In this document: piece by piece, positions 6,406 to 16,823 of the stretch
Layout of the letters: each line of letters begins with the position of its first letter
How positions within the stretch are numbered: position 1 is the stretch's first letter
Assembly (NCBI RefSeq): GCF_005222785.1
Contig: NZ_STGH01000001.1
Span: 992,001-1,056,000, forward strand
DNA from: Rhodobacter sp. SY28-1
GTDB lineage: Bacteria > Pseudomonadota > Alphaproteobacteria > Rhodobacterales > Rhodobacteraceae
Reading direction: 5' to 3'
Length of the DNA: 64,000 bases
Notes under the pieces: generated by a model
The model's input: the letters and a program-made list of their open reading frames with translations, nothing else
Databases searched by the model: none
Told to the model about the DNA's origin: nothing
Program-made: the position numbers and the translations under genes

Positions 6406-8451
6406 GTGGACCGCGCGGCAGACCTCCTGCATTCCGTCTTCGGTTTCCCGGACTTCCGGCCCGGACAGGCCGAGATCGTGCAATCGGTGCTGGAGGGGCG
6501 GAACACGTTGGCCATCATGCCGACGGGGGGCGGGAAGTCCCTGTGCTTCCAGCTGCCCGCCCTGTGCCGGGACGGGGTGACGGTCGTCATCTCTCCGCTG
6601 ATCGCCCTGATGCGCGACCAGGTCCGCGCCTTGCGGGCGGCGGGAGTCGAGGCCGGCGCGCTGACCTCGGGCAATACGGAGGAGGAGACCGAGGAGGTCT
6701 TCCAGGCTATCGACGAAGGGCGGCTCAAGCTTCTCTACATGGCGCCGGAGCGGTTGGCTTCGGCCTCGGCTCTGGGTCTGCTGCGGCGGGCGAAGTGCAG
6801 CCTGATCGCGGTGGACGAGGCGCATTGCGTCAGCCAATGGGGCCACGACTTCCGTCCCGACTACCTGCGGATCGGCGAGCTGCGCCGGTCCTTGCGGGTG
6901 CCGCTGGCCGCCTTCACCGCAACGGCGGATGAGGAGACGCGGGCCGAGATCGTCACCCGGCTGTTCGACGGCGAGGCCCCGGTCACCTTCCTGCGCGGCT
7001 TTGACCGGCCGAACATCCACTTGGCCTTCGCGGTCAAGGACAAGCCGCGCGAGCAGATCCTGCGCTTTGCCTCGGCCCGGCGGGGTCAATCCGGAATCGT
7101 CTACTGCGCGACCCGGGCCAAGACCGAGACGCTGGCCCAGGCGCTGCGCGAGGCGCGGCACGAGGCGGTCGCCTATCACGGCGGGATGGAGGCCGAGGAG
7201 CGCCGCCAGGTCGAGACCCGCTTCCAGCGCGAGGACGGGCTGATCGTAGTGGCGACGATCGCTTTCGGGATGGGGATCGACAAGCCCGACATCCGCTGGG
7301 TGGCGCATGCCGACCTGCCGAAGTCGATCGAGGGCTACTATCAGGAAATTGGCCGCGCAGGTCGCGACGGATCGCCTGCCGAGACGATGACCCTTTACGG
7401 CCACGACGACATCCGCCTGCGGCGGTCGCAGATCGACGAAGGCGCGGCGCCGGGGGACCGGAAGGCGGCAGATCATGCCCGGCTGAATGCCCTCCTGGGT
7501 CTGGCCGAGTCTTTGGGCTGTCGGCGGCAGGTGCTCTTGGGCTACTTCGGGGAACAGGCGGAGCCCTGCGGCAACTGCGATCTTTGCGACCGGCCGGCGC
7601 AGTTGTTCGACGCGACCGAGGCGGTGCGCAAGGCCCTGTCGGCGATCCTGCGGACGGGGGAGTGGTTCGGGGCGGGGCATCTGATCGACATCCTGACCGG
7701 CACCGCGACCGAGAAGGTCCGCGAACGCGGGCACGACCAGCTGCCGACCTTTGCCGTTGGCCGCGACCTGTCGAAACCCGCCTGGGGCGCCGTGTTCCGG
7801 CAGATGATGGGGCGCGACCTTGTGCGCCCCGACCCCGACCGGCACGGGGCGCTGCGGATGACCGACGCCGCGCGGCCGGTTCTCCGGGGTGAGGCTTCAG
7901 TGACCCTGCGCCGGGATACTGTGGTGGCTGCAGGGGAGCGGGAGCCGGTGGTGAGGGCTCAGGTCGCGGAGGAGGACTTGGGGCTGCTGGCTCTTCTGAA
8001 GGCCCGCCGGAGGGCGCTGGCCGAGGCGCAGAACGTGCCGGCCTATGTTGTCTTCCCGGACAAGACGCTGATCGAGATGGCGGAGCGGAAGCCTGCGACG
8101 CTGGACCAGATGGCGGGGATCACGGGGGTGGGCGCGCGGAAGCTGGAAAGCTATGGGGCGGCTTTCCTGGAGGTCATCACCGGGTCGACGGAGGGGCTGC
8201 ATCCGGCGCGGATGAAGCTGGCGGGGCGACCGGAGGGGGCGCTGTTCGACCGGCTGGCAGAGGTTCAGCTGGACCTGGTGCGGGGTGAGGACGGGACGGG
8301 GAAATACCTGACCTGCTCCCATTCGACATTGCGGGCCATCGCGGAGCGGCGGCCTTCGACCCTGGCGGAACTGCAGGCGATCCAGGGGATGGGACAGCTG
8401 AAGGTGGAGCGGTTCGGGGAGGCCTTTCTGGCCGTGCTGCGGGGGGCCTGA
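6406..8451 (+). CDS. recQ: ATP-dependent DNA helicase RecQ with two HRDC domains
   Basis: 681 residues. A 3'-5' superfamily-2 DNA helicase used in recombination and replication-fork repair. The Walker A motif lies in MPTGGGKSLCFQLPA, the DEAH box in IAVDEAHCVSQWGHDFRPDY (the aromatic-rich loop is intact), and motif VI in QEIGRAGRDG. The zinc-binding cysteines are in LGCRRQ and EPCGNCDLCDRP. A winged-helix domain follows. The C-terminus has two HRDC-like modules (LLALLKARRRALAEAQ..GARKLESYG and LFDRLAEVQLDLVRGED..GQLKVERFG) instead of the single one in E. coli RecQ. The start is GTG at 6406 with GGAG about 8 nt upstream. Confidence 0.95.
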   Translation: MDRAADLLHSVFGFPDFRPGQAEIVQSVLEGRNTLAIMPTGGGKSLCFQLPALCRDGVTVVISPLIALMRDQVRALRAAGVEAGALTSGNTEEETEEVFQAIDEGRLKLLYMAPERLASASALGLLRRAKCSLIAVDEAHCVSQWGHDFRPDYLRIGELRRSLRVPLAAFTATADEETRAEIVTRLFDGEAPVTFLRGFDRPNIHLAFAVKDKPREQILRFASARRGQSGIVYCATRAKTETLAQALREARHEAVAYHGGMEAEERRQVETRFQREDGLIVVATIAFGMGIDKPDIRWVAHADLPKSIEGYYQEIGRAGRDGSPAETMTLYGHDDIRLRRSQIDEGAAPGDRKAADHARLNALLGLAESLGCRRQVLLGYFGEQAEPCGNCDLCDRPAQLFDATEAVRKALSAILRTGEWFGAGHLIDILTGTATEKVRERGHDQLPTFAVGRDLSKPAWGAVFRQMMGRDLVRPDPDRHGALRMTDAARPVLRGEASVTLRRDTVVAAGEREPVVRAQVAEEDLGLLALLKARRRALAEAQNVPAYVVFPDKTLIEMAERKPATLDQMAGITGVGARKLESYGAAFLEVITGSTEGLHPARMKLAGRPEGALFDRLAEVQLDLVRGEDGTGKYLTCSHSTLRAIAERRPSTLAELQAIQGMGQLKVERFGEAFLAVLRGA

Positions 8452-8552
8452 CTGCGGGGGTGTCCACGCAGGACAGGCATTTGCGGTCTTGCATTATCAA
8501 TGGCTTGGGCGTGGGCATTCAGCTCTTGTCAACCAACCGGCGCGCCCCTTGG

Positions 8553-8612
8553 CAGCCCGCCGGGGGCTAGCCCCCGGACCCCCAGAGTATTTGGACATGG
8601 GCAAATGCAGAT
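8553..8612. repeat. C-rich palindromic intergenic repeat, copy 1
   Basis: The 18-bp palindrome CCGGGGGCTAGCCCCCGG (8560-8577) is followed by ACCCCCAGAGTATTTGGACATGGGCAAATGC. The second copy at about 23096-23150 shares CCCCCGGACCCCC, GAGTATTTG and ACAT.GGCAA. It lies between the convergent recQ and hybrid kinase genes and could terminate recQ transcripts. Confidence 0.6.
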
Positions 8613-8665
8613 TTGTCAGGTGAGCTGGTCCGGGTGGGGCGGGACAAGGCGGGGGGAAGGGCGGG

Positions 8666-11200
8666 TCATGCCGCGTCTTCGGCTGGGGCTGTGACAGGCG
8701 CGCGCGCTGCCTTTGGGCAGTATTCGGCCAGCGCGCCTTCGATGGCGGTCTTGCGCAGGGGTTTCGTCAGGTAGCGGTCGATCCCGGCCGCAAGGATCGC
8801 CTCGGCGTCGCCGTCCATGGCATGGGCGGTCAGCGCGACGATTGGCACCTTTGACCCCATCGCGCGGATCGTGCGGGCAGCTTCCTTGCCGTCCATCTCG
8901 GGCATTGAGATGTCCATGAAGATCAGGTCTGGCTGGAAATCCGGGACCATCTCTACCGCGAGGCGGCCGTTGTCGGCAAAGCGCAGGTCGATGTCCATGT
9001 CGCGGACCATCTTCTGGAAGACGAGCTGGTTCGTCTTGTTGTCCTCGGCCGCGAGCACCCGCATCTGGCGCAGATCTATCTGGGCTAACGGGGCAACATC
9101 CGCGGCTGCCTCGACGGCCGGGGCGGTCAGGCCCTGCAGATGGCGATAGAGGTCGGATCGCAGGATCGGTTTTTGCAGGATCGCCGCGAAGTCATGGGCC
9201 AGAGTGCCAAGGCCGGTGGGGTTCGATGACAGCAGCATCACCGGCAGTGTGTGGCCCGCGACGCGGATATTGTCCAGGAGCTGCACCCCGTCCATGTCCG
9301 GCATCGCATGGTCGGTCAGCACCACGTCATAGGCCGGGTCTTTTGCCAGCCGTTCCAGCACCTCGGCGCCCGAGCGGCAGAGCGTGACCTCGATCCCGCA
9401 GGGGGCAAGCTGGCGTTCCAGGATCGTGCGGTTGATGAATTGGTCGTCGACCGCGATCACCCGCCTGACCGCGACCGGCACCTGCACCGGGGCCGAATCC
9501 TCGGCCACCGGCAGGGTGACGCGGAAGCCGAAGCTGGAGCCCTGGCCAAGGTCGCTGTCGACCCAGACTGCGCCGCCCATGTGTTCGATCAGCCGTTGCG
9601 TGATCGCGAGGCCAAGGCCGGTGCCTTCGAACTTGCGGTTCCGTTCATCCTCGACCTGGTTGAATTCGCCGAAGATGTGGTCAAGGAATTCCGGTGCGAT
9701 GCCGATTCCGGTGTCTTCGACGGTGACATGCAGGGTCTGGCTGCCGTCTTCGGCATCGACGCCGACAACGCGGGTCAGGACATGGCCCGTTTCGGTGAAC
9801 TTCACCGCATTGCCGATCAGGTTGGTCAGCACCTGTCGCAACCGGCCCGGGTCGCCGACAAAGCGGGTGGGCAGGAACATGTCGAAGTCGATCATCAGGT
9901 CGATGCCCTTTTCCCGCGCGCGGGGCTGGAGGAGCATCGTCACCTCGTGGATCGTGCGTTCAAGGTCGAAGGGTTCGGGGCGCAGGGTCAGACGCTCGGC
10001 CTCGATCTTGGAATAGTCGAGAATGTCGTTGATGATGACCAGAAGCGCCTCGCCCGAGGAGCGGATGGTTTCTGCGAAGAGGCGCTGTTCTTCGGACAGG
10101 GCCGTGTCGCACAGGAGTTCCGCCATGCCGACGACACCGTTCATCGGGGTGCGGATCTCATGGCTCATGTTCGCCAGGAAGGCCGACTTGGCGCGGTTCG
10201 CGGCCTCGGCCGCCGTTCGGGCGGATTCAAGCTGGGCCTGCTGTTCGCGGATCGCGGTGATGTCGGTGCGCAGGCCGACGCGGCCACCATCGGGGGTGAC
10301 GTGGTCGGATTCGAGGATCACCCTGCCATTGGCCAGCGTGTTTTCGGCAATCGTGTCGGCAGCGCGGAAATGCGCGAGGCGGTCGGCGAGCCAGTCTTCC
10401 TCATGCCCCACGGCCTGGGGGACATGGCCGTTCTTCAAGCCATGGCGCAAGAGGTCTTCGAAAGTGACGCCGGGCTGCATGAGCGGGGCGCTGTCGGGGA
10501 ACATTTCGCGGTAACGCTGATTGCAGGCCAATAGACGTTCCTCCCTGTCAAAAAGGACGAAGGCATCGGGCAGCACGTCGATGGCGGCCCAGATGCGCAT
10601 CTGTTCGGTGATGTCGACGGCTAGACAGACGAGGTCGCCGTCCCGCGCGCGGCGTTCCTGGATCCTGACCCAGGACCCGTTGCGCAGCTTGACGGTGACG
10701 GGTTCGATCCGGTCGCCCTCGATCCGGGTCATCATTCGTGCGACGAAGTCATCGGGCGTGTCGTCGCCGAGGTCGATGACGGTTTCGGCCGCGTAACGGA
10801 TGATGTCTTCGTAGGGGCAGCCGGGGGCGATGACCTTGCCCTGCAGGGGGGCAAGCCAGGCGGCATTGGCGCTGACCAGCCGCTTGGCGCTGTCAAAAAC
10901 GGCGAAGCCGTCGTTGATCGTTTCCAGCGCATCCCAGAGCCTGCGCTCGGCCATGACGGCGGCGGTGTGGGCGCGGTCCAGATCCTCGACAAAGCGGGTG
11001 TTCTGGGATTTCAGAAGCTCAGCCTCGGACAGGGCGGATTTCACCACCTGACGCTGTTCGACGATCTGGTCCGACAGGCTGCGGGCGTGGATCGCGAGCT
11101 TTTCGTTCGCGGCGAAAAGTTCGCGGCTTTTCTGTTCGAGAAGGCGTTCGGCGGCAAGCCTTGCGCGCCGTTCCTTCACGAGACGTTCCGAGAGATCCAT
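8666..11200 (-). CDS. Soluble hybrid sensor histidine kinase with two receiver domains
   Basis: 844 residues without a membrane segment, so it senses a cytoplasmic signal. Order: N-terminal coiled coil (1-90, rich in K/E/L heptads), PAS domain (about 88-200, ETINDGFAVFDSAKRLVSANAAW), second PAS (about 203-318, IDVLPDAFVLFDREERLLACNQRYREMF), HisKA with phospho-acceptor His347 (NMSHEIRTPMNG), and HATPase (NLIGNAVKF, DTGIGI, GTGLGLAI). Two receiver domains follow, with Asp630 (VVLTDHAMPDMDG) and Asp763 (LIFMDISMPEMDG). No HPt domain is present, so a separate phosphotransfer protein is expected. Ligand and targets are unknown. It is divergent from the A2M gene. Confidence 0.93.
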   Translation of the reverse strand: MDLSERLVKERRARLAAERLLEQKSRELFAANEKLAIHARSLSDQIVEQRQVVKSALSEAELLKSQNTRFVEDLDRAHTAAVMAERRLWDALETINDGFAVFDSAKRLVSANAAWLAPLQGKVIAPGCPYEDIIRYAAETVIDLGDDTPDDFVARMMTRIEGDRIEPVTVKLRNGSWVRIQERRARDGDLVCLAVDITEQMRIWAAIDVLPDAFVLFDREERLLACNQRYREMFPDSAPLMQPGVTFEDLLRHGLKNGHVPQAVGHEEDWLADRLAHFRAADTIAENTLANGRVILESDHVTPDGGRVGLRTDITAIREQQAQLESARTAAEAANRAKSAFLANMSHEIRTPMNGVVGMAELLCDTALSEEQRLFAETIRSSGEALLVIINDILDYSKIEAERLTLRPEPFDLERTIHEVTMLLQPRAREKGIDLMIDFDMFLPTRFVGDPGRLRQVLTNLIGNAVKFTETGHVLTRVVGVDAEDGSQTLHVTVEDTGIGIAPEFLDHIFGEFNQVEDERNRKFEGTGLGLAITQRLIEHMGGAVWVDSDLGQGSSFGFRVTLPVAEDSAPVQVPVAVRRVIAVDDQFINRTILERQLAPCGIEVTLCRSGAEVLERLAKDPAYDVVLTDHAMPDMDGVQLLDNIRVAGHTLPVMLLSSNPTGLGTLAHDFAAILQKPILRSDLYRHLQGLTAPAVEAAADVAPLAQIDLRQMRVLAAEDNKTNQLVFQKMVRDMDIDLRFADNGRLAVEMVPDFQPDLIFMDISMPEMDGKEAARTIRAMGSKVPIVALTAHAMDGDAEAILAAGIDRYLTKPLRKTAIEGALAEYCPKAARAPVTAPAEDAA

Positions 11201-11360
11201 GCGTCCTGACCCTGCGGCGCGGCGGGTGCCGACATCCGGTATTCGCGACTACCCTCGCCGATCAAAATGAACCAAGCCTTAACGCCGAACGGGTCTCGCG
11301 GCTTGCCTGTGTGGGGTGGCCCATGCGACAGTCGGGACAATCCACAAGGGAGTCATTTTG

Positions 11361-14300
11361 ATGCGTTGGTTATTGAAGGCTGCGGTGGCGGCGGCATTTT
11401 TGGGCAGCGTGGGTCTGGCGCAGGCGCAAGACCTGATCCCCGAGCGGCGATTCGTCGTGACCCAGGACCAGGACCTGCCGGGGGGCGATGTCGCCAGCGT
11501 CTTCGACACCACGATCGAGGCTTGCGAGCGGGCCTGCCTGACCAACGCGCGCTGCACGGCCTATGTGTTCAACACCAAGAACGGGTCCTGTTTCGTCAAG
11601 AACGGTCCGGGCGCGGGCGAGTTCTTTGCAGGCGCCTATTCGGCCACTGTGATCGAGGCGGATGCGGGCGTCATCGAGGCGGCGAAGGCGCGGCGGGGGG
11701 AACTGGCGTTCCTGCAGGATTGGGATATCCAGCCGGCCTTTGACCAGGCGCTGGGCCTGGGGCGGCAGCATACCACGGGTCCGTGGAGCGCCGAGGAGCA
11801 TCTGGCGGCTGCGGCCGAGGCCGAGGCGCGAAACAGCTGGGCGGAGGCAGCGGCCTTCACCGGGGCAGCCTTGAACCTGACCGACGATGCGGCGACCTGG
11901 GGCGAGTTTGCGCGGCGACAGTTGCAGGCCGGGATCGCGGACAGCAATCAGTCGGGCTATTTCTTCAATCAGGCCTTCCTGTCGTCGATCAACGCGTACC
12001 TGCGGGCCGAGAACCCGGCGCTGCGGCATTCGATCCTGGTGGTGATGGGCGATGTGCTGGAACGCAACGGCCGGGGCCGCGAAACGGTGCAGGCCCTGCG
12101 TCTGGCGCAGTCGCTGCAGGACCGGACGGATACGGCGGCGCTGCTGGACGATGCGATCGGGAAGTATGGCTTCCGGATTGTCGAGACGCTGGTGCAGTCC
12201 GATCTGGCGCGGCCACGGGTCTGCGTGACGTTCTCGGAGGATCTGGTGGCATCCGGGCAGGACTATTCCACCTTTGTCCAGCTGACTGAACCGGGCCTCG
12301 TCGTGGAAAACGGCGGCTGGCGGCAGCTGTGCGTGGCGGGGATTGAGCATGGCAAGCGTTATGCGGTGACCTTCCGCGAGGGGTTGCCGGCGGCGGATGG
12401 GCAGACGATGGCCAAGTCGGTCGAGATCAGCCAGTACATCCGCGACCGCTCGCCCGGGGTGAAGTTTCCGGGACGGGGCTATGTTCTGCCGAAGGCGGGC
12501 GATGCGGCGCTGCCGGTGCAGACGGTGAACACCGAAAAGCTGGACCTGACGCTGTACCGGGTCACTGACCGGAACCTGCTGCGGTCGATCCAGGACTATT
12601 ATTTCGGCGCGCCGATCAACGTCTATTCCGAGGAGTATTTCGCCGACACGGTGGGCGAGGTGTTGTGGAACGGCGAAGCCACGGTGGCGCAGGAGGTGAA
12701 CAAGGACGTCACCACCCGCCTGCCGATGGGCGAGGCGCTGGAGGGTCTGTCGGCGGGCATCTACGCGCTGAAGGCCGAGGTGCCGGGGGTGGATCCCTAC
12801 ACCATTCCGCCGGGTTGGCAGTGGTTCGTGATTTCGGACCTTGGGGTCACGACGATGTCGGGGGTGGACGGGCTACATGTCTTTGTCCGCTCGCTTGGGA
12901 CGGCGGGGGCCAAGCCCGGGGTGACGGTTGAGCTTCTGAACCGCGCCAACACAGTGCTGGGGACTGCCACGACCGATGATCAGGGCTATGCCCGGTTCGA
13001 CGCGGGTCTGACGCGCGGCACGGGCGGGTCTGCCCCGGCGATGGTGGTGGTGAAGGAGGCGGACACAGACATTGCCTTCCTGTCGCTGACCGATCCGGAG
13101 TTCGATCTGTCCGACCGTGGGGTCGAGGGGCGCGAGGCGGCGCCTCCCGTTGATGTCTTCGTGACCACGGACCGGGGCGCTTACCGCGCCGGTGAGACGG
13201 TCTATGTCACCGCCCTTGCGCGGGACCCGGAACAGAAGGCTGTCGAAGGCCTGCCGCTGACGGCAGTGCTGTCACGGCCCGATGGCGTGGAGTATTCGCG
13301 CCAGCTGGTCGAGGATCAGGGCGCGGGTGGGCATGTCTTTGCGCTGCCCATCGCCGGGTCTGTCCCGCGCGGTGTCTGGCGGCTGGAGATGTATGCCGAC
13401 CTAGAAGCCCCGGCATTGACCTCGAAGACCTTCCTGGTCGAGGATTTCCTGCCGGAACGGATCGACTTTGACCTGACCATGGCCGACACGCCGCTGGCGC
13501 TGGGGTCCGAGCCTGTCGATCTGAACATCGCCGCGCGCTATCTGTTCGGCGCGCCGGGCGCTGGGCTGGCCATCGAGGGCGAAGTGCTGCTCCGCGCTGC
13601 CTCTGGATTGGAAAAGTTCCCGGGCTTTGTCTTCGGGCGGCACGACCAGGCCTTCAGCGCGCAGATGTCGTCGCTGGACGGGGGCGAAACGGATGAGGCG
13701 GGGAATGCTGTCCTGCCGGTTTACTTGCCGCAGGTCGCAGACCCGTTCCGCCCGCTGGAGGCGAAGATCACCGTGCGGGTCGCCGAAGGTTCGGGCCGTC
13801 CGGTGGAACGGTCGGTCACCAAGGCGCTGTCGCCTGCCGACCCGATGATCGGGATCAAGCCGCTGTTCGACGGTGTCACAGCCGAAGGTGGCCAGGCGCG
13901 CTTTGAGTTGATCGCGGTCGGCGCGGGCGAGGCCTTGGTTGACCTGCCGGTGCACTGGAAGGTCTCCCGCGTCGAATACGACTATCAGTGGTACCAAAGC
14001 TACGGCAATTGGAACTGGGAGCCGGTGGTCAGCCGCGAGATGGTGATGGAGGGCGATGCGACGCTGGGGTCCGTCCCGGTGGAGATCGCCGCCGATGTGG
14101 ACTGGGGCAGCTACGAGATCGTCGTGGAGCGCCGGGACGGCGGGAAGTCGGCAAGCTCGATGGAGTTCTATGCGGGCTGGTATGCCCCGGCAGACGCTTC
14201 GGCCACGCCGGACACGCTGGAACTGTCCCTGGACAAACCGGCCTACAAGCCGGGTGAGACGGCGACCCTGCGGATCGTTCCGCGGGCGGCGGGGACGGCG

Positions 14301-16808
14301 CTGGTGACGGTGCTGTCGAACCGCCTTGTTTCGATGCAGGCGGTCGAGGTGAAGGAAGGTGAGAACCTGATCCAGCTTCCGGTCACCGACGAATGGGGCG
14401 CGGGGGTTTATGTGACGGCGTCCGCGCTGCGCCCGATGGATGTGGCGGCGGGGCGGAACCCGGCGCGGGCCTTGGGGCTGACCCATGCCTCGATTGACCC
14501 GGGTGCCCGGGCCTTGTCGGCGACCTTGGAAGTGGCTGCGGAAGCCGCCCCGCGCGGGCCGCTGAACGTGGCGGTCAAGGTCGATGGCGTGACGGCGGGC
14601 GAGACGGCCTATGTCACCATCGCGACGGTGGATGTGGGCATCCTGAACCTGACCGGTTTTGAGGCCCCCGATCCGCAGGGCCACTATTTCGGCCAGCGGC
14701 GTCTGGGTGTCGGCATCCGCGACATCTATGGCCGGTTGATCGACGGGCTGAACGGCGCGACGGGCGAGGTCCGCTCGGGTGGTGACGCAGGCGCGCAAGC
14801 GCGGTTGCAGGCTCCACCCCCCACAGAGGAACTGGTGGCCTATTTCACCGGCCCGGTGACGGTGGGCGCGGATGGCTATGCTCGTGCGTCCTTTGACCTG
14901 CCGTCGTTCAACGGCACGGTGACGGTGATGGCGGTTGCGTGGTCGAAGACCGGGGTCGGGCAAGCGTCAGCCGATGTGCTGGTGCGCGACCCGGTGGTGG
15001 TGACGGCCTCTGTGCCGCGCTTCCTGTCGCCGGGCGACCAGTCGCGGCTTCTCTTGGAGATCGTCCATGCCACCGGACCCTCGGGCCGGATGAGCCTGGA
15101 TGTGGCGGCCAATGGCCTGACATTGGGCGAGGTGCCGTCGGGCTTTGACCTGGGCGACAAGGCCAAGGCGGTGTTCGAGGTGCCGGTCACGGCTGGGGAT
15201 GTCGGGGTGGACACCATCGACATCAGCCTGACGACGCCGGATGGCAAGGTCTTGAAGAAGACCCTGACGATCCCGGTGCAGGTGAACGACCCGGAGGTGG
15301 CGAAGATCAGCCGGTTGGAACTGGCCAGCGGGCAAAGCTTTACCTTTGACGAGAACGTCTTTGCCGGGTTGGTTCCGGGCTCGGGCAAGGCCACGATGGC
15401 AGTTGGGCCGCTGGCGCGGCTGAACGCTCCGGGCCTGCTGGCGGCGCTGGACCGCTATCCCTATGGCTGCACGGAACAGATGACGTCCAAGGCGCTGCCG
15501 CTGCTCTACTTCGACCAAGTCGCGCAGGTGATGGAGTTGAAGGGCGCCGCAGACATCCAGAAGCGCATCGACGAGGCGGTGGTGGAGATCCTGGCGAACC
15601 AGTCTTCCACGGGCGGCTTTGGGCTGTGGGGTCCGGGCGAGGGCGATTTCTGGTTGGACGCCTATGTCACCGACTTCCTGAGCCGGGCCAAGGCGCAGGG
15701 CTATCAGGTGCCGGACATCGCGTTCAAGTCGGCGCTGTCGAACCTGCGCAACCAGGTGAACTATGCGCCCGACTTCAGTGCTGAGGCCAATGGTGGCGGT
15801 GAGGCGCTGGCCTATGCGCTGATGGTGCTGGCGCGTGAAGGTGCGGCGGCGGTGGGCGACCTGCGCTATTACGTCGATGTGAAGGGGGACGATTTCTCCA
15901 CCCCCATCGCGATGGCGCAGCTGGGGGCGGCGCTGGCCTCTTACGGCGACCAGGCACGGGCCGATTCGATGTTCCGCAAGGCCGTCGCCAAGATGGAGGC
16001 GCTGCAGCCCGAGGTCGGCCAGGTCTGGCGGGTGGACTATGGCACCCGGTATCGCGACGCGGCGGCGCTGTTGACGTTGGCGGTGGAGGCTGGCAGCCAG
16101 GCGGTGGACCGCGAGGCGCTGACCGACCGGATCGCGACCCAAGGCCAAAACCTGTCGACGCAGGAGCTGACCTGGGCGCTGTTGGCCACGAATGCGCTGA
16201 TCGACCGGCCGGGCGCCGAAGGCATCACCATGGACGGCAAGCCTGCCGATGGGCCCCTGGTGCGGGTGCTGGACGCGGGCGCGGTGACGCCGGTCGTGGT
16301 CAAGAACGACGGGGCGGATACGACGGTTACTGTCACCACCTACGGTGTGCCTTCGGAACCGGAACCGGCGGGCGGCAACGGTTATGCCATCACGCGGACC
16401 TACTACACGATGTCGGGCGAGGAAGTCGCTCCGGGCAGCGTGGCGGCGGGAACGCGGCTGGTGACGGTGCTGGAGGTCACTCCGTTCAGCTATGGCGAGG
16501 CTCGGCTGATGGTCAGCGATCCGTTGCCTGCGGGGTTCGAGATCGACAACCCGAACCTGATGTCGGCGGGGTCGACGTCGGAACTGTCGTGGCTGGATAC
16601 GTTGCAGAACGTCGCCCATAGCGAGTTCCGGCAGGACCGGTTCCTGACGGCGGTGGACTGGTCCTCGGACCAGCCGTTCAAGCTGGCCTATGTGGTGCGG
16701 GCGGTCAGTCCGGGCACGTTCCACCACCCGGCAGCCTCGGTCGAGGACATGTATCGGCCGGACTTCAGGGCGAGAAGCGAGACCGGGACATTGACGATCA
16801 CGCCGTAA
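11361..16808 (+). CDS. Bacterial alpha-2-macroglobulin (YfhM/ECAM-like) with N-terminal PAN/Apple-like domain
   Basis: 1815 residues. A periplasmic protease trap thought to protect the cell when the wall is breached. The signal peptide is MRWLLKAAVAAAFLGSVGLAQA. A short Cys-rich module (Cys55, 59, 65, 77; CERACLTNARCTAYVFN) resembles a PAN/Apple fold. Then come MG domains (for example VFVTTDRGAYRAGETVYVTA). The thioester motif is intact: CTEQ at residues 1370-1373 within RYPYGCTEQMTSKALPLLYF. The bait region cannot be located with certainty. The ATG at 11361 follows AAGGGA 9 nt upstream. The signal sequence has no lipobox cysteine, unlike E. coli ECAM, so it is probably soluble. pbpC follows within 16 bp, the standard pairing. 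Confidence 0.93.
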   Translation: MRWLLKAAVAAAFLGSVGLAQAQDLIPERRFVVTQDQDLPGGDVASVFDTTIEACERACLTNARCTAYVFNTKNGSCFVKNGPGAGEFFAGAYSATVIEADAGVIEAAKARRGELAFLQDWDIQPAFDQALGLGRQHTTGPWSAEEHLAAAAEAEARNSWAEAAAFTGAALNLTDDAATWGEFARRQLQAGIADSNQSGYFFNQAFLSSINAYLRAENPALRHSILVVMGDVLERNGRGRETVQALRLAQSLQDRTDTAALLDDAIGKYGFRIVETLVQSDLARPRVCVTFSEDLVASGQDYSTFVQLTEPGLVVENGGWRQLCVAGIEHGKRYAVTFREGLPAADGQTMAKSVEISQYIRDRSPGVKFPGRGYVLPKAGDAALPVQTVNTEKLDLTLYRVTDRNLLRSIQDYYFGAPINVYSEEYFADTVGEVLWNGEATVAQEVNKDVTTRLPMGEALEGLSAGIYALKAEVPGVDPYTIPPGWQWFVISDLGVTTMSGVDGLHVFVRSLGTAGAKPGVTVELLNRANTVLGTATTDDQGYARFDAGLTRGTGGSAPAMVVVKEADTDIAFLSLTDPEFDLSDRGVEGREAAPPVDVFVTTDRGAYRAGETVYVTALARDPEQKAVEGLPLTAVLSRPDGVEYSRQLVEDQGAGGHVFALPIAGSVPRGVWRLEMYADLEAPALTSKTFLVEDFLPERIDFDLTMADTPLALGSEPVDLNIAARYLFGAPGAGLAIEGEVLLRAASGLEKFPGFVFGRHDQAFSAQMSSLDGGETDEAGNAVLPVYLPQVADPFRPLEAKITVRVAEGSGRPVERSVTKALSPADPMIGIKPLFDGVTAEGGQARFELIAVGAGEALVDLPVHWKVSRVEYDYQWYQSYGNWNWEPVVSREMVMEGDATLGSVPVEIAADVDWGSYEIVVERRDGGKSASSMEFYAGWYAPADASATPDTLELSLDKPAYKPGETATLRIVPRAAGTALVTVLSNRLVSMQAVEVKEGENLIQLPVTDEWGAGVYVTASALRPMDVAAGRNPARALGLTHASIDPGARALSATLEVAAEAAPRGPLNVAVKVDGVTAGETAYVTIATVDVGILNLTGFEAPDPQGHYFGQRRLGVGIRDIYGRLIDGLNGATGEVRSGGDAGAQARLQAPPPTEELVAYFTGPVTVGADGYARASFDLPSFNGTVTVMAVAWSKTGVGQASADVLVRDPVVVTASVPRFLSPGDQSRLLLEIVHATGPSGRMSLDVAANGLTLGEVPSGFDLGDKAKAVFEVPVTAGDVGVDTIDISLTTPDGKVLKKTLTIPVQVNDPEVAKISRLELASGQSFTFDENVFAGLVPGSGKATMAVGPLARLNAPGLLAALDRYPYGCTEQMTSKALPLLYFDQVAQVMELKGAADIQKRIDEAVVEILANQSSTGGFGLWGPGEGDFWLDAYVTDFLSRAKAQGYQVPDIAFKSALSNLRNQVNYAPDFSAEANGGGEALAYALMVLAREGAAAVGDLRYYVDVKGDDFSTPIAMAQLGAALASYGDQARADSMFRKAVAKMEALQPEVGQVWRVDYGTRYRDAAALLTLAVEAGSQAVDREALTDRIATQGQNLSTQELTWALLATNALIDRPGAEGITMDGKPADGPLVRVLDAGAVTPVVVKNDGADTTVTVTTYGVPSEPEPAGGNGYAITRTYYTMSGEEVAPGSVAAGTRLVTVLEVTPFSYGEARLMVSDPLPAGFEIDNPNLMSAGSTSELSWLDTLQNVAHSEFRQDRFLTAVDWSSDQPFKLAYVVRAVSPGTFHHPAASVEDMYRPDFRARSETGTLTITP

Positions 16809-16823
16809 GTCGTGGGGCAGGGG

